Assembly: GCA_964637345.1 (NCBI GenBank)
Contig: CAZWTD010000014.1
Location: forward strand, 1-30,320
Source of the DNA: CAZWTD01 sp964637345
GTDB taxonomy: Bacteria > Patescibacteriota > Patescibacteriia > HK-STAS-PATE-3
Direction of reading: 5' to 3'
DNA length: 30,320 nt
A program made the translations under genes and the position numbers. Positions 1 through 7,289 of this stretch are shown piece by piece; within the stretch, counting starts at the first letter, position 1, and each line of letters opens with the position of its first letter. The notes under the pieces were generated by a model, which was given only the letters and a program-made list of their open reading frames with translations, did not search any database and was not told where the DNA came from.

Positions 1-83
1 TGGAATGAACCCCCCTGATCAATCGTCAAACAGGCTACGATAGCATACCCTTGCAGAATTGTCAAGGGGTGGAGGGGAGGGAT

Positions 84-99
84 TGGCTATTTTTAGCCA
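84..99 (-). terminator. Small hairpin just after the comEC metallo-hydrolase gene (weak terminator candidate)
   Basis: A perfect 6-bp inverted repeat, TGGCTA / TAGCCA around a TTTT loop, directly follows the stop codon of the minus-strand gene ending at 100. No T-tract follows on the minus strand, so it may only mark the 3' end of the message. The rest of 1-83 shows no gene. Confidence 0.3.
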
Positions 100-945
100 T
101 TATTTACATTCTTGAAGATTGCCCTCAAGGCCTTCAAAGCAAATATCTCCACGCTCAATTGTTGAACGAATCGATACCCCTCGTCGAAGAAGCCGATTGA
201 TCACTTCGGCGTGGGGATGCCCATAGCGATTCTCCCGGCCAGCGGAAATCACCGCGAAGGCCGGCTGAACCGCATCCAGGAAGGCTTCGCCGGTCGCGCT
301 CTTTGATCCGTGGTGACCAGCCTTAAGAATATCTGACTGGAGCTCCGAACTACTCGCGACCATGCTCTCTTCCGCAGCGAGATCGGCATCTCCGGTTAAC
401 AGAAGGTGATGGCTTCCTAGTGCAAGCCGAACAACGACGGAAAGCGCATTCGAATCTTCAGGAGATTGACCTTGGAGCAATTCCGTTGGATGCAAAACGT
501 CGAGCGTCCCTCCGGGGAGATCAAAGCGCTGCCCATCGCGAGCAAAGAGTTCAGTCGTGTGTTGTTCGGCGAGAATGCTCTGGAGCGCTTGATAGGTCGA
601 TAGTTCATCCTTCACCCCGGTCCAGAGAACGCGCTCAATCGCATAACGCCGCGCGACCTCCGGAAGGCCGTTCACATGATCCGCGTCCGGATGAGTAACA
701 ATCAGGAGTTCAATCGTTCGGTCGAAGTATGGTAAACGTTCACCAAGTTTTTGAACCAAGGTTGAGTCTGGTCCCCCGTCGATAAGGATATCGAAGCCCG
801 ATTCAAGTTGAACGAGAATTGCATCGCCCTGGCCAACGTCAAAAAAAATTACTCTCGAAGAAGGAACGCTTCGCTCGCGCAGGATGAATCCAGCTACGCC
901 GAGAAGCACGATTCCCAAAACGATAAATCTGACAACTCTATACAT
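100..945 (-). CDS. ComEC C-terminal metallo-beta-lactamase-type hydrolase, separate gene
   Basis: A 281-residue protein with one N-terminal membrane segment (residues 5-22) followed by a metallo-beta-lactamase fold. Visible motifs are FFDVGQGDAIL at 34-44, the metal-binding THPDADH at 84-90, GDAD at 185-188, GHHGS at 210-214 and YGHPH at 241-245. This is the layout of the C-terminal domain of the competence protein ComEC, which is thought to process incoming transforming DNA outside the membrane. An in-frame start further upstream (1074) exists, but I chose ATG at 945: GGAGG lies four bases before it and a hydrophobic anchor follows at once. The gene overlaps the end of the ComEC channel gene by 8 bases in another frame, so the two are translationally coupled. 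A frameshifted single comEC is the alternative, but the private ribosome binding site and anchor argue for two genes. Confidence 0.85.
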   Translation of the reverse strand: MYRVVRFIVLGIVLLGVAGFILRERSVPSSRVIFFDVGQGDAILVQLESGFDILIDGGPDSTLVQKLGERLPYFDRTIELLIVTHPDADHVNGLPEVARRYAIERVLWTGVKDELSTYQALQSILAEQHTTELFARDGQRFDLPGGTLDVLHPTELLQGQSPEDSNALSVVVRLALGSHHLLLTGDADLAAEESMVASSSELQSDILKAGHHGSKSATGEAFLDAVQPAFAVISAGRENRYGHPHAEVINRLLRRGVSIRSTIERGDICFEGLEGNLQECK

Positions 946-2350
946 GTCGCCTCCGTCGATCGAGCCAAAGGGCGCCACCGAATACGGGAATAAGGAGCAG
1001 ATAGGCTGGAGGCCCAAGGACTCCGAAAGAAAGAGACGACCAACTTGGTTCAGCAAAAAAACGAACGACGGCAATAATGACGTGGAGGAGCATCCAGCCT
1101 GGAAGACCCGCGAGGAGTCCGACGCTTAGGCCGAACAGGCTTCCAACCCAAGCGAGGGCAACGAGTCCCATCGCGAGCGGAATAAACGATAGGATGAGGA
1201 GATTCACCGGAAGCGCGACGAGCGACAGACGACCAAAGGTCGCGAGAATAATCGGTAAGGTGCCGAGCGTCGCGCTTAATGTTGACGTCACGTTGTCCCG
1301 AAGGCCGAGTTGCTCGGGTAGCCAGGACGTTAACGGCGCGATGGCGGGGGTAATGAGCATGAGTCCGAGCGTTGACGCGAAGGAAAGTTGAAAGCTTACG
1401 TCATCGAGAAGAATCGCCGGCTGGAGGCCGACCATGAGCGTCGCGCTCAAGGCGAGGAGATTCAATCCGCGGCTCGGACGGCCGACGTACTGACCGAAAG
1501 CCGCAACCAAGCCCATGATGCCGGCGCGGACAATTGAGGCTTGGGCGCCAACAAAAACTACGAAGAGGCTCACACCGGCGAGGACCAGCCAAAAGGCTTT
1601 TTTCCGTCCAACGATTCCCACCATACTTCGAAGAATCATCGTCGAAACAATCGCGATATTAAATCCAGACAAGGCGATGAGGTGGGTTGTTCCAGTCCGG
1701 TTAAACGCTTCTTTCAATTCTACGGGTAAGCCGCGTCGAGCCCCAATCAGCAATCCGGCCGCAAAAGAGGCTTCCGGCTCTTGATAGAGCTGATTGAGCT
1801 TTTGCTCGACTCTATTTCTTCCGGCGGCGAAAGCGCGACTGACGGAAAAGCTCCCCGACTCCAGGAGTTCAATATGCCGAGCTGTGCAGGTTGCTCGAAT
1901 TCCATCAAGCGCGAGGTAGCGGTCGTAGGCAAAGGTTTCAACCGGCTCAGGCCGTCGAACCTGACATGAAAATGCGACTCGATCACCGATCGTATAGCGC
2001 GGCTCTAAGGCTGAGCGCACGAGAATGTTCACCTGAAACTCGAGTTCAACCGTATACCGAACGCCATCAGTTCGAAGATCCGGCGCCGCCACAATGAATC
2101 CAGAAAGCTTTCGCTCTCCCTCCCCAATCACTGGCGCTTTCGCTACCAGCGCGGCTCGACCAAAACCCAAGCTGAGTCCAAAAACAACAATGATCAGCCA
2201 TAGCGGCCGTCTTTGAAACATCAGCAGGCACAATCCGAGACAACACCCTCCCGCGCTCAACCACAACGAAGCATCCGGAACGGCGCGCGCAAAGCCAATC
2301 CCGGCAAGAATAGTACTGCACGCCAGGAGAAACCCATTCGACTTCGTCAC
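938..2350 (-). CDS. comEC: ComEC/Rec2-type DNA uptake channel, membrane part only
   Basis: A 470-residue polytopic membrane protein. The N-terminal helices and the soluble OB-like DUF4131 region cover about residues 30-165. The Competence domain covers about 190-450, with a typical block around residues 196-230 (GLLIGARRGLP, then TGTTHLIALSGFNIAIV). Family role: the inner-membrane channel that carries single-stranded DNA during natural transformation. Usual ComEC proteins are 700-800 residues because a metallo-beta-lactamase domain follows; here that domain is the next gene, overlapping by 8 bases. The start is GTG at 2350, preceded by a purine-rich GGAGAGAGG. A possible promoter lies at 2373-2402, downstream of the preceding gene's terminator. 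No other competence gene is in the window. Confidence 0.9.
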   Translation of the reverse strand: MTKSNGFLLACSTILAGIGFARAVPDASLWLSAGGCCLGLCLLMFQRRPLWLIIVVFGLSLGFGRAALVAKAPVIGEGERKLSGFIVAAPDLRTDGVRYTVELEFQVNILVRSALEPRYTIGDRVAFSCQVRRPEPVETFAYDRYLALDGIRATCTARHIELLESGSFSVSRAFAAGRNRVEQKLNQLYQEPEASFAAGLLIGARRGLPVELKEAFNRTGTTHLIALSGFNIAIVSTMILRSMVGIVGRKKAFWLVLAGVSLFVVFVGAQASIVRAGIMGLVAAFGQYVGRPSRGLNLLALSATLMVGLQPAILLDDVSFQLSFASTLGLMLITPAIAPLTSWLPEQLGLRDNVTSTLSATLGTLPIILATFGRLSLVALPVNLLILSFIPLAMGLVALAWVGSLFGLSVGLLAGLPGWMLLHVIIAVVRFFAEPSWSSLSFGVLGPPAYLLLIPVFGGALWLDRRRRHV

Positions 2351-2372
2351 GCCTCTCTCCGCGCCACCAACT

Positions 2373-2402
2373 TGCCTACGCCCACCCTAACAAAGACGTC
2401 AA
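2373..2402 (-). promoter_or_regulatory. Possible promoter of the comEC pair
   Basis: TTGACG (2397-2402), an 18-base spacer and TAGGCA (2373-2378). The -35 box overlaps the end of the T-tract of the upstream terminator. Transcription would start about 16 bases before the comEC GTG. The -10 box is a poor match. Confidence 0.4.
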
Positions 2403-2440
2403 AAAAAGGAAAGACCGCCGGGCTTACGGGCCAGGCGGTC
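2401..2440 (-). terminator. Intrinsic terminator of the 81-residue orphan gene
   Basis: On the minus strand a GC-rich hairpin (GACCGCC / GGCGGTC, plus an inner GGC/GCC pairing) is followed by TTTCC and seven T residues. It lies 36 bases after the stop codon of the small gene and isolates it from comEC. Confidence 0.85.
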
Positions 2441-2475
2441 GGGGAACGACTTGCGGTGATGCGAATTGTCGAGGA

Positions 2476-2721
2476 CTAGGCTTCCACCCGGAAGATTCCC
2501 TCGCCGATGGCGAGATCCTCCCCGAACTGAACGATCGCGTTGCGCGCGACCGGGATCATCTGACCCCGCGTCCGCACCCCCTCCGGAACGCAGATGTTGT
2601 GGACGACGGCCGTGGTCGGACCGTGCGGACGAACGTTCACGCCAACCACGTAATCACCGACCTCGGGATCCTTCCTCACGGGCTTGGTTCCGCCCTTTTC
2701 GACCTTAACGAGTCGAGGCAT
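2476..2721 (-). CDS. Small conserved-looking protein of unknown function
   Basis: An 81-residue soluble protein, rich in Val and Gly, starting MPRLVKVEKGG and ending GIFRVEA. I see no signal peptide, membrane segment, metal site or recognisable domain, and do not recognise the family. It is well supported as a gene: AGGAGGG sits six bases before the ATG, a strong promoter lies at 2776-2803, and an intrinsic terminator follows at 2401-2440, giving its own short transcript. Such signals are stronger than those of most neighbours and suggest high expression. The alternating polar/hydrophobic pattern suggests a small all-beta fold; that is inference only. Confidence 0.75.
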   Translation of the reverse strand: MPRLVKVEKGGTKPVRKDPEVGDYVVGVNVRPHGPTTAVVHNICVPEGVRTRGQMIPVARNAIVQFGEDLAIGEGIFRVEA

Positions 2722-2775
2722 GCAAAACCCTCCTGAACGTCAGAGCCTATGCGAAGACCACCGCAAGTAGTACAG

Positions 2776-2803
2776 AGCATACTCTTTTTGCGAAAAAAGT
2801 CAA
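2776..2803 (-). promoter_or_regulatory. Sigma70-type promoter of the 81-residue gene
   Basis: TTGACT (2798-2803), 16-base spacer, TATGCT (2776-2781) on the minus strand, immediately after the prfB stop codon. The predicted start near 2769 leaves a leader of about 47 bases with a strong Shine-Dalgarno site. Confidence 0.75.
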
Positions 2804-2804
2804 G

Positions 2805-3885
2805 CTATGACGGCTTTGGCGTCGACTTTAAATACGCTTCGAGGAAGGGCTGGAGCTCGCCGTTCAAAACCGCATCAGGATCCTTCGACTCGAATTTTGT
2901 CCGATGGTCTTTGACGAGTTTGTAGGGATGGACAACGTAGGACCGAATCTGGTTCCCCCATTCGGCTGAATGGAACTCACCGCGAATTTTCTGCTTCTCC
3001 GCTTCCTGCTCCGCGAGTCGACGCGTATGGAGCTTCGCCTTTAAAATCTTCATCGCGGTCGCGAGGTTCTGCTTTTGGGAACGCTCGTTCTGACAGGAAA
3101 CAGTGATCTTCGTGGGAAGGTGAGTAAGCCGAACCGCCGAATAAGTTGTGTTCACGCTCTGGCCGCCGTGGCCGGACGCGGTCGTCGTCTCAATCTTCAA
3201 TTCCTTCTCGTCGATTTCTAACTCAGGCAGATCGCCGAAATCGGGAACGATCTCAACAAGGGCGAAGGAGGTGTGGCGCATTTGCTCCGCATCAAAGGGG
3301 GAAATACGGACAAGGCGATGAACCCCGGCCTCTGAACGGAGATAGCCGTAAGCATAATGTCCGACAACTTCAATCGTCACGCTCTTTATTCCGGCTTCCT
3401 GTCCGCGTGACTCATCAAGTACGCGCGCAGTCCAGCCCTTCTGCTCGCAAAAGCGAAGATACATCCGCTTCAGCATCTCGGCCCAATCCTGCGCGTCGGT
3501 TCCGCCCGCGCCCGCATGAATCGCGAGAATGGCGTTCCGCTCATCGTAAGGACCGGACAGCATAAGCGTAAATTCGAGTTTCGCGAATTCAGCTTCGAGC
3601 GCCGCGAGGTGAGATTCAAGCTCTTCCGGCTCCGCATCGCCAGCGAGCGCCTGAAGGGTCTCGATTTCTTCATGCAGTCGATCCCAGGTCCCGAGCTCTT
3701 TCTTCAGCTCGTCAAAAAGGCGGCTCTTTCCTTTCGCCGCTTCAGGGTCAGACCAAAAATCCGGCTCGGCCATCTCGGCCTCGAGTCCGGCTAGCTCGGC
3801 CTGTTTCCGCGGGAGGTCAAAGAAACCTCCGGCTGGCCGTAATCTTTTCAGCGAGAATGGAAATGCGGTTTGTAAGATCGGCCAT
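2805..3885 (-). CDS. prfB: Peptide chain release factor 2, expressed through a programmed +1 frameshift
   Basis: RF2 recognises UGA and UAA stops and releases the finished peptide. The reading frame opens at ATG 3885 (MADLTNRISIL...) and meets an in-frame TGA after 22 codons (3817-3819). The site reads CGG AGG TTT CTT TGA C, the classic RF2 autoregulatory slippage signal with an internal Shine-Dalgarno-like GGAGG just upstream of CTT TGA C. Skipping T at 3819 joins 3820-3885 to 2805-3818 and gives 359 residues, a normal RF2 length. Downstream the protein shows the stop-recognition motif SPF (in RISPFDA) and the catalytic GGQ in SGHGGQSVN. Low RF2 favours frameshifting, so the gene senses its own product. 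It lies 43 bases after htrA and may share its transcript. A +0 start at 3773 would lose the conserved N-terminus and is unlikely. Confidence 0.96.
3817..3831 (-). promoter_or_regulatory. RF2 programmed +1 frameshift site
   Basis: Minus-strand sequence CGGAGGTTTCTTTGA followed by C. The GGAGG can pair with 16S rRNA three bases before the CTT slippery codon, and the UGA stop follows. The +1 frame continues as Asp-Leu-Pro-Arg into the RF2 body. Matches the bacterial consensus AGG-GGN-NNN-CTT-TGA-C in layout. Confidence 0.95.
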
Positions 3886-3928
3886 AGGCAAAACCTAGCA
3901 CACCGTAGCCGGATTGGCTAGATCAGCG

Positions 3929-5185
3929 CTACGAACTTTCGCCGAGCGTAAGACTTACGCTCTTTTCCTCGCCGTCGTGGAGGATCTTCAGCGTGATCGT
4001 ATCTCCAGGCTTATGCTCGGCCAGCGCTCCAACAATGGTCCGGTCTTCATCAATGCGCTCGCCGTCGATTTCGAGAATGATATCGTTTTCCTCGAGTCCA
4101 GCTTTGTCGGCCGGGCTTCCGGGAATCACCGCGAGTTCACCCGCCTGGTCGCCTCGAACGAGAATGGCCCCGTAGTCAACGGATAAATCGTTCGACTCTT
4201 GGATATCTTTTGTAATCGCTGTGTAGCGAATCCCGATATAGGGCCGAACAATCTTTCCATTCGCTTTGACGCTCTCAATATCCTGCTTCACCGAGTTGAT
4301 CGGGAGCGCGAAACCTAGAAGCTGACCCTCGGTCGAAACCGCGGTGTTGATCCCGATCACCTCGCCGGAAAGGTTGAGAAGTGGCCCCCCGGAATTTCCG
4401 GAGTTGATCGCGGCGTCAGTTTGAATGGTGTTCTCAATCACTTCGCTGTTACCGGTCCCATCGCCTGCCTGAATCGTCCGCGCCAGTCCGGACACGACGC
4501 CTTTTGTCACGGAGTTCTGGTACTCGCCGAGGGCGTTTCCAATCGCAATGACGGTTTCGCCAATTTGCAGCTTATCCGAATCGCCAAGTTCAAGAGTCGG
4601 AAGATTGTCTTTTTCAATCTTCAAGATCGCGACGTCGAGATTCGGATCTTTTGCCAATACGGTCGCGTCAATGCGGGTTCCGTCATTCATCACAACGGAG
4701 TAGTCAACATTCTCACTATTGACGACATGCTTATTCGTCACGATTAAGCCGTCTGAACTCACAATGAATCCGCTCCCGCCGACGACCTGACGCGTTCCCT
4801 CGGATTCACTCGGTTGGGAAAAACCGAAAAAGTCATTCAAAGGAGAAAAGTAGTTCGGCTGTCGGGAAATCCGGCTAAAGTCTTGGGTTCCGACAACGCT
4901 CACGACCGCGGGCTTCACTTTATTCACAACATCAATCGTTGCTGATTCTTCCTCAACCTGAACCGTTTGGGGAGTAACCGCCCCGGATGACGACGTCGAG
5001 GTTCCGAGAATGGAACGCTCGAGCCAAGATCCGAGCTTATCGTTCGCAGCGAGAACGCCAAAAACCGATCCAGCGACCGAACCGATGACGAGGCTCACAA
5101 TCGCGACGACCGCCAGCGAAGAAGAACGCGCTGAACTCGTCGGCTGGTGCGGTTGATCTGCTTGCTTGAGTATTTCGTCCCCCAT
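3929..5185 (-). CDS. htrA: HtrA/DegP-type membrane-anchored serine protease with PDZ domain
   Basis: A 418-residue envelope quality-control protease. A cytoplasmic N-tail is followed by one membrane helix (residues 24-46), a Ser/Thr-rich linker, a trypsin-like domain (about 80-295) and one PDZ domain (about 303-415). The catalytic triad is visible: His153 in TNKHVV, Asp184 in NLDVAILKI, Ser265 in NSGNSGGPL. Family role: degradation or refolding of misfolded exported proteins. The ATG at 5185 has no Shine-Dalgarno site, and a good promoter sits so close (5196-5224) that the mRNA would be nearly leaderless. It lies between the NodB-like gene (104 bases away) and prfB (43 bases away). Confidence 0.95.
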   Translation of the reverse strand: MGDEILKQADQPHQPTSSARSSSLAVVAIVSLVIGSVAGSVFGVLAANDKLGSWLERSILGTSTSSSGAVTPQTVQVEEESATIDVVNKVKPAVVSVVGTQDFSRISRQPNYFSPLNDFFGFSQPSESEGTRQVVGGSGFIVSSDGLIVTNKHVVNSENVDYSVVMNDGTRIDATVLAKDPNLDVAILKIEKDNLPTLELGDSDKLQIGETVIAIGNALGEYQNSVTKGVVSGLARTIQAGDGTGNSEVIENTIQTDAAINSGNSGGPLLNLSGEVIGINTAVSTEGQLLGFALPINSVKQDIESVKANGKIVRPYIGIRYTAITKDIQESNDLSVDYGAILVRGDQAGELAVIPGSPADKAGLEENDIILEIDGERIDEDRTIVGALAEHKPGDTITLKILHDGEEKSVSLTLGESS

Positions 5186-5195
5186 AGTGTTGAAA

Positions 5196-5224
5196 AAAAT
5201 ATCAGTCGTGAATCATTCCGTCAA
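5196..5224 (-). promoter_or_regulatory. htrA promoter, predicted leaderless start
   Basis: TTGACG (5219-5224), exactly 17 bases, TATTTT (5196-5201) on the minus strand. Only ten bases separate the -10 box from the htrA ATG at 5185, so transcription should begin within about four bases of the start codon. Confidence 0.75.
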
Positions 5225-5288
5225 GGTTTTCGTCGGGAAAAACCGAGGCTCGACGCCTTCATCTACTACGACGCATCCTGATGTTTTG

Positions 5289-6173
5289 TTACGTTGCGCC
5301 GAGGAGCTCGGGCAGGGTGACAAAGCTATAGCCGGCTGCTGCTGCGTCCGAAATAATTCCGGAAAGCGCTTCTGGGGTTCCAACGCCGCCGACTTGGAGG
5401 AGAATAATCGCCCCGTTGCCGAATCGCTCGGTTACCCGCGTTTGGACGCTCTCCGCGGTCGCGCTCGCCTGCCAATCCATTCCGTCAACGGTCCAAGTCA
5501 CTGGGCAGTAGCCGGCCGATTTTACCGTTTCCGTCACAGTATCGTCGACCGAGCCGTAGGGCGGCCGGAAAAACGGCTTTGTCGTGAGCTCTGTGATCGC
5601 GCTAATCGTTTCATCCGCTCCCTCAAGCTCCTGGAGCGCCTCATCTTCGGTCAAGGTTTCGAAATCGGGGTGGGTATCGCTTTGGTTGTAAATGCGGTAT
5701 CCGGCCTGGGCGATCTTCTCAACGACTTGCGCCTGATTCTCAGCAAAAGTCCCGGTAAAAAAGAAGCTGGCTGGCGTTGACGTCGCGCTCAACACGGAGA
5801 GAATGTCGTCGACGTTTGCTCCGTTCCCGCGCCCACCGAACGTGAGAACGAGTTTTTTCTCCCGCCCAAATTGAGAGATGACCCCAGTGCAATCCGTTGC
5901 AACGTCATAGGTTTCAAGACTGGCCGTCCGCTCAGCTGTCGTTCCATTCACGTTGCTATTCCCGTTGGCGTTTGCGTCCACGGTTGCGTTTTCATTTGCC
6001 GTATTCGCGATCGTCGGCGTTCCGTTCGTATCTGACTCGCCGCGATTCAAACAACCGCTCACAATCCAAACGAGCGCAATTAAAATCACGAGGTAGATGA
6101 ACCAGCGGACGAGTTGTCCGTTTGACGCTGTTCGCCGCGGCTGGTACTTCGCATACTGCTGGTAGGACGGCAT
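5289..6173 (-). CDS. NodB-fold polysaccharide deacetylase-like lipoprotein, probably catalytically inactive
   Basis: A 294-residue protein: basic N-tail, hydrophobic segment 22-39 ending in a lipobox-like VSGC (Cys41), an Asn/Ala/Thr-rich linker (about 48-80) and a NodB-homology domain (about 105-290). Active NodB enzymes remove acetyl groups from chitin or peptidoglycan sugars using two Asp residues, two metal His and a distal His. Here TFDDG reads TFGGRG (Gly113, Gly114), the H-S-x-x-H-P motif reads QSDTHP (Gln164, only His168 kept), and the motif-5 LLHD reads LLQV (Gln260). FRPPYG (202-207) and DGMDW (230-234) remain. The fold is clear but catalysis probably is not; a binding or structural role is likelier. 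It starts 6 bases after the DUF6580 gene and so is the last gene of the riboswitch operon. No Shine-Dalgarno site is evident. Confidence 0.85.
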   Translation of the reverse strand: MPSYQQYAKYQPRRTASNGQLVRWFIYLVILIALVWIVSGCLNRGESDTNGTPTIANTANENATVDANANGNSNVNGTTAERTASLETYDVATDCTGVISQFGREKKLVLTFGGRGNGANVDDILSVLSATSTPASFFFTGTFAENQAQVVEKIAQAGYRIYNQSDTHPDFETLTEDEALQELEGADETISAITELTTKPFFRPPYGSVDDTVTETVKSAGYCPVTWTVDGMDWQASATAESVQTRVTERFGNGAIILLQVGGVGTPEALSGIISDAAAAGYSFVTLPELLGAT

Positions 6174-6179
6174 GTTTGG

Positions 6180-6746
6180 CTACCGAAGGGAAACCGCCTT
6201 CTGTGCTTTTAGTCTAGCAAGAAGTCCGATTCCTTCATAGAGCCCGAAGAAAAGCGCAAGGTACCCAAGATCGCCCAGGAGGGTGTTCCGGAAGAAGGGC
6301 AGAGCCATCGTGTATGACTCTAGTAGACCGCCCCAATTCGACGGGTACATGGTTCCGAAGGCCCAGACCGCCCAGTTCGTTACCACGTAAAACGCGAGCG
6401 ATCCAGCTAAGCTGCCTCCGAGGATCGTCAGAACATTTTTCCGTCCGCGAACCCACCAGCCAATAAGACCAACAAGCGCAAAGCTCGCCCAGACGAAAGG
6501 GGCATGGATGTGAAATCCAACATTTCCAGCACCCCAAGGGATAAGCGCGCGCATTCCGGGCAAGCTCATGAGCAAATCGCTTCCAATCGTCATTGCCAAA
6601 GGCAGGACGATCGACCACCGCTTCGAAAGATACACGCCTCCAAAGAAGGCGAGCGCTCCAACCGGGGCGACATTCACCGGGTGCGGGAGAAAGCGAAGGG
6701 CAATTCCGAAAACGACGAGGAGGTAAGGGAACAAGCGACTCGTCAT
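6180..6746 (-). CDS. DUF6580-type six-helix membrane protein, candidate cobalamin transporter substrate subunit
   Basis: A 188-residue protein that is mostly membrane helix, about six segments (near residues 4-20, 26-40, 43-62, 84-98, 106-129, 156-177). The N-terminal RFLPHPVNVAPVGALAFFGG block is typical of what I recall as the DUF6580 putative transport family. Size and topology resemble S-components of ECF vitamin transporters; that resemblance is inference. The start ATG 6746 is one base after the stop of the DUF4430 gene, so translation is coupled; an upstream in-frame start at 6821 would overlap that gene widely. Both lie behind a cobalamin riboswitch and beside cobO and B12-dependent nrdJ, which points to B12 or a corrinoid precursor as substrate. 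No ECF ATPase or T subunit is in the window. Confidence 0.8.
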   Translation of the reverse strand: MTSRLFPYLLVVFGIALRFLPHPVNVAPVGALAFFGGVYLSKRWSIVLPLAMTIGSDLLMSLPGMRALIPWGAGNVGFHIHAPFVWASFALVGLIGWWVRGRKNVLTILGGSLAGSLAFYVVTNWAVWAFGTMYPSNWGGLLESYTMALPFFRNTLLGDLGYLALFFGLYEGIGLLARLKAQKAVSLR

Positions 6747-6747
6747 C

Positions 6748-7215
6748 TTAGCTTGCGGCAAAACGGAAGCTGACGATCTCGCCGCCTTCCAGCTGGTATT
6801 GATCAACGCCAACACTCCCATCTTGGCCGTTCACACTATAGAGCCAGTACTTTCCTTCAGTTCCGCCGACAATGCCGTTGATCGAATTCACGATGGTTCC
6901 GAAGTCATACTTCTGGGTTTCGAGCGGAAGCTTCGCCTCGGCCAGGGCGCGGGTGAGTAAACTGAGAACAGTATCGTTCGCCTGAAGGACCACGGCGCTG
7001 TTCAAAAGCGTCTGATTCCCGCTGTTGATCATGAGCAGGACCGACTTCTGGGCCACATCCTCCGCTCCAAGAACCTGAACGTTTTGCACGAGGTTCGGCT
7101 GAATGTTCGCCGGGACATCCTGCGCCATTTTTGAAAAGGAAGCTGTGAAGGCAGCCCCGGCCACGAGGACGAGAGCCAGCCAGCCATGCATTGAGGTAAA
7201 TCGACGTTCGGACAT
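6748..7215 (-). CDS. Exported DUF4430 (transcobalamin C-terminal-like) protein
   Basis: A 155-residue protein with an N-terminal hydrophobic segment (residues 12-27; signal peptide or anchor) and a DUF4430 domain (about 57-153). The diagnostic part is SINGIVGGTEGKYWLYSVNG (111-130) followed by VDQYQLEGGEIVSFRF. The family is the beta-rich domain found at the C-terminus of animal transcobalamin and intrinsic factor and in bacterial cell-surface proteins, several linked to B12. I took ATG 7215 (MSERRF); a longer in-frame start at 7308 would run into the riboswitch hairpins. It is the first gene after a cobalamin riboswitch and is one base from the DUF6580 gene. Likely role: surface capture of cobalamin for that membrane protein (inference). 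Confidence 0.85.
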   Translation of the reverse strand: MSERRFTSMHGWLALVLVAGAAFTASFSKMAQDVPANIQPNLVQNVQVLGAEDVAQKSVLLMINSGNQTLLNSAVVLQANDTVLSLLTRALAEAKLPLETQKYDFGTIVNSINGIVGGTEGKYWLYSVNGQDGSVGVDQYQLEGGEIVSFRFAAS

Positions 7216-7245
7216 AGGTTTCGTGATTACGGATCGAGATTGAGC

Positions 7246-7272
7246 AAAGAAAATCCCCCACTCGCGTGGAGG
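7246..7272 (-). terminator. Expression-platform terminator of the cobalamin riboswitch
   Basis: Minus-strand hairpin CCTCCAC-GCGA-GTGGGGG followed by ATTTTCTTTG, placed between the riboswitch aptamer and the DUF4430 start. The GTGGGG arm can also pair with TCCCAC near the 5' end of the leader (about 7450-7455), a possible antiterminator. This suggests control by premature termination. Confidence 0.6.
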
Positions 7273-7289
7273 CTCGATCCGTTCTGAAA

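Noticed and set aside
3817..3819. The in-frame TGA in prfB as a sequencing error, a pseudogene or a recoded sense codon
   Set aside because: The context is the known RF2 slippage site, the +1 frame is intact, and other genes in the window stop at TGA.
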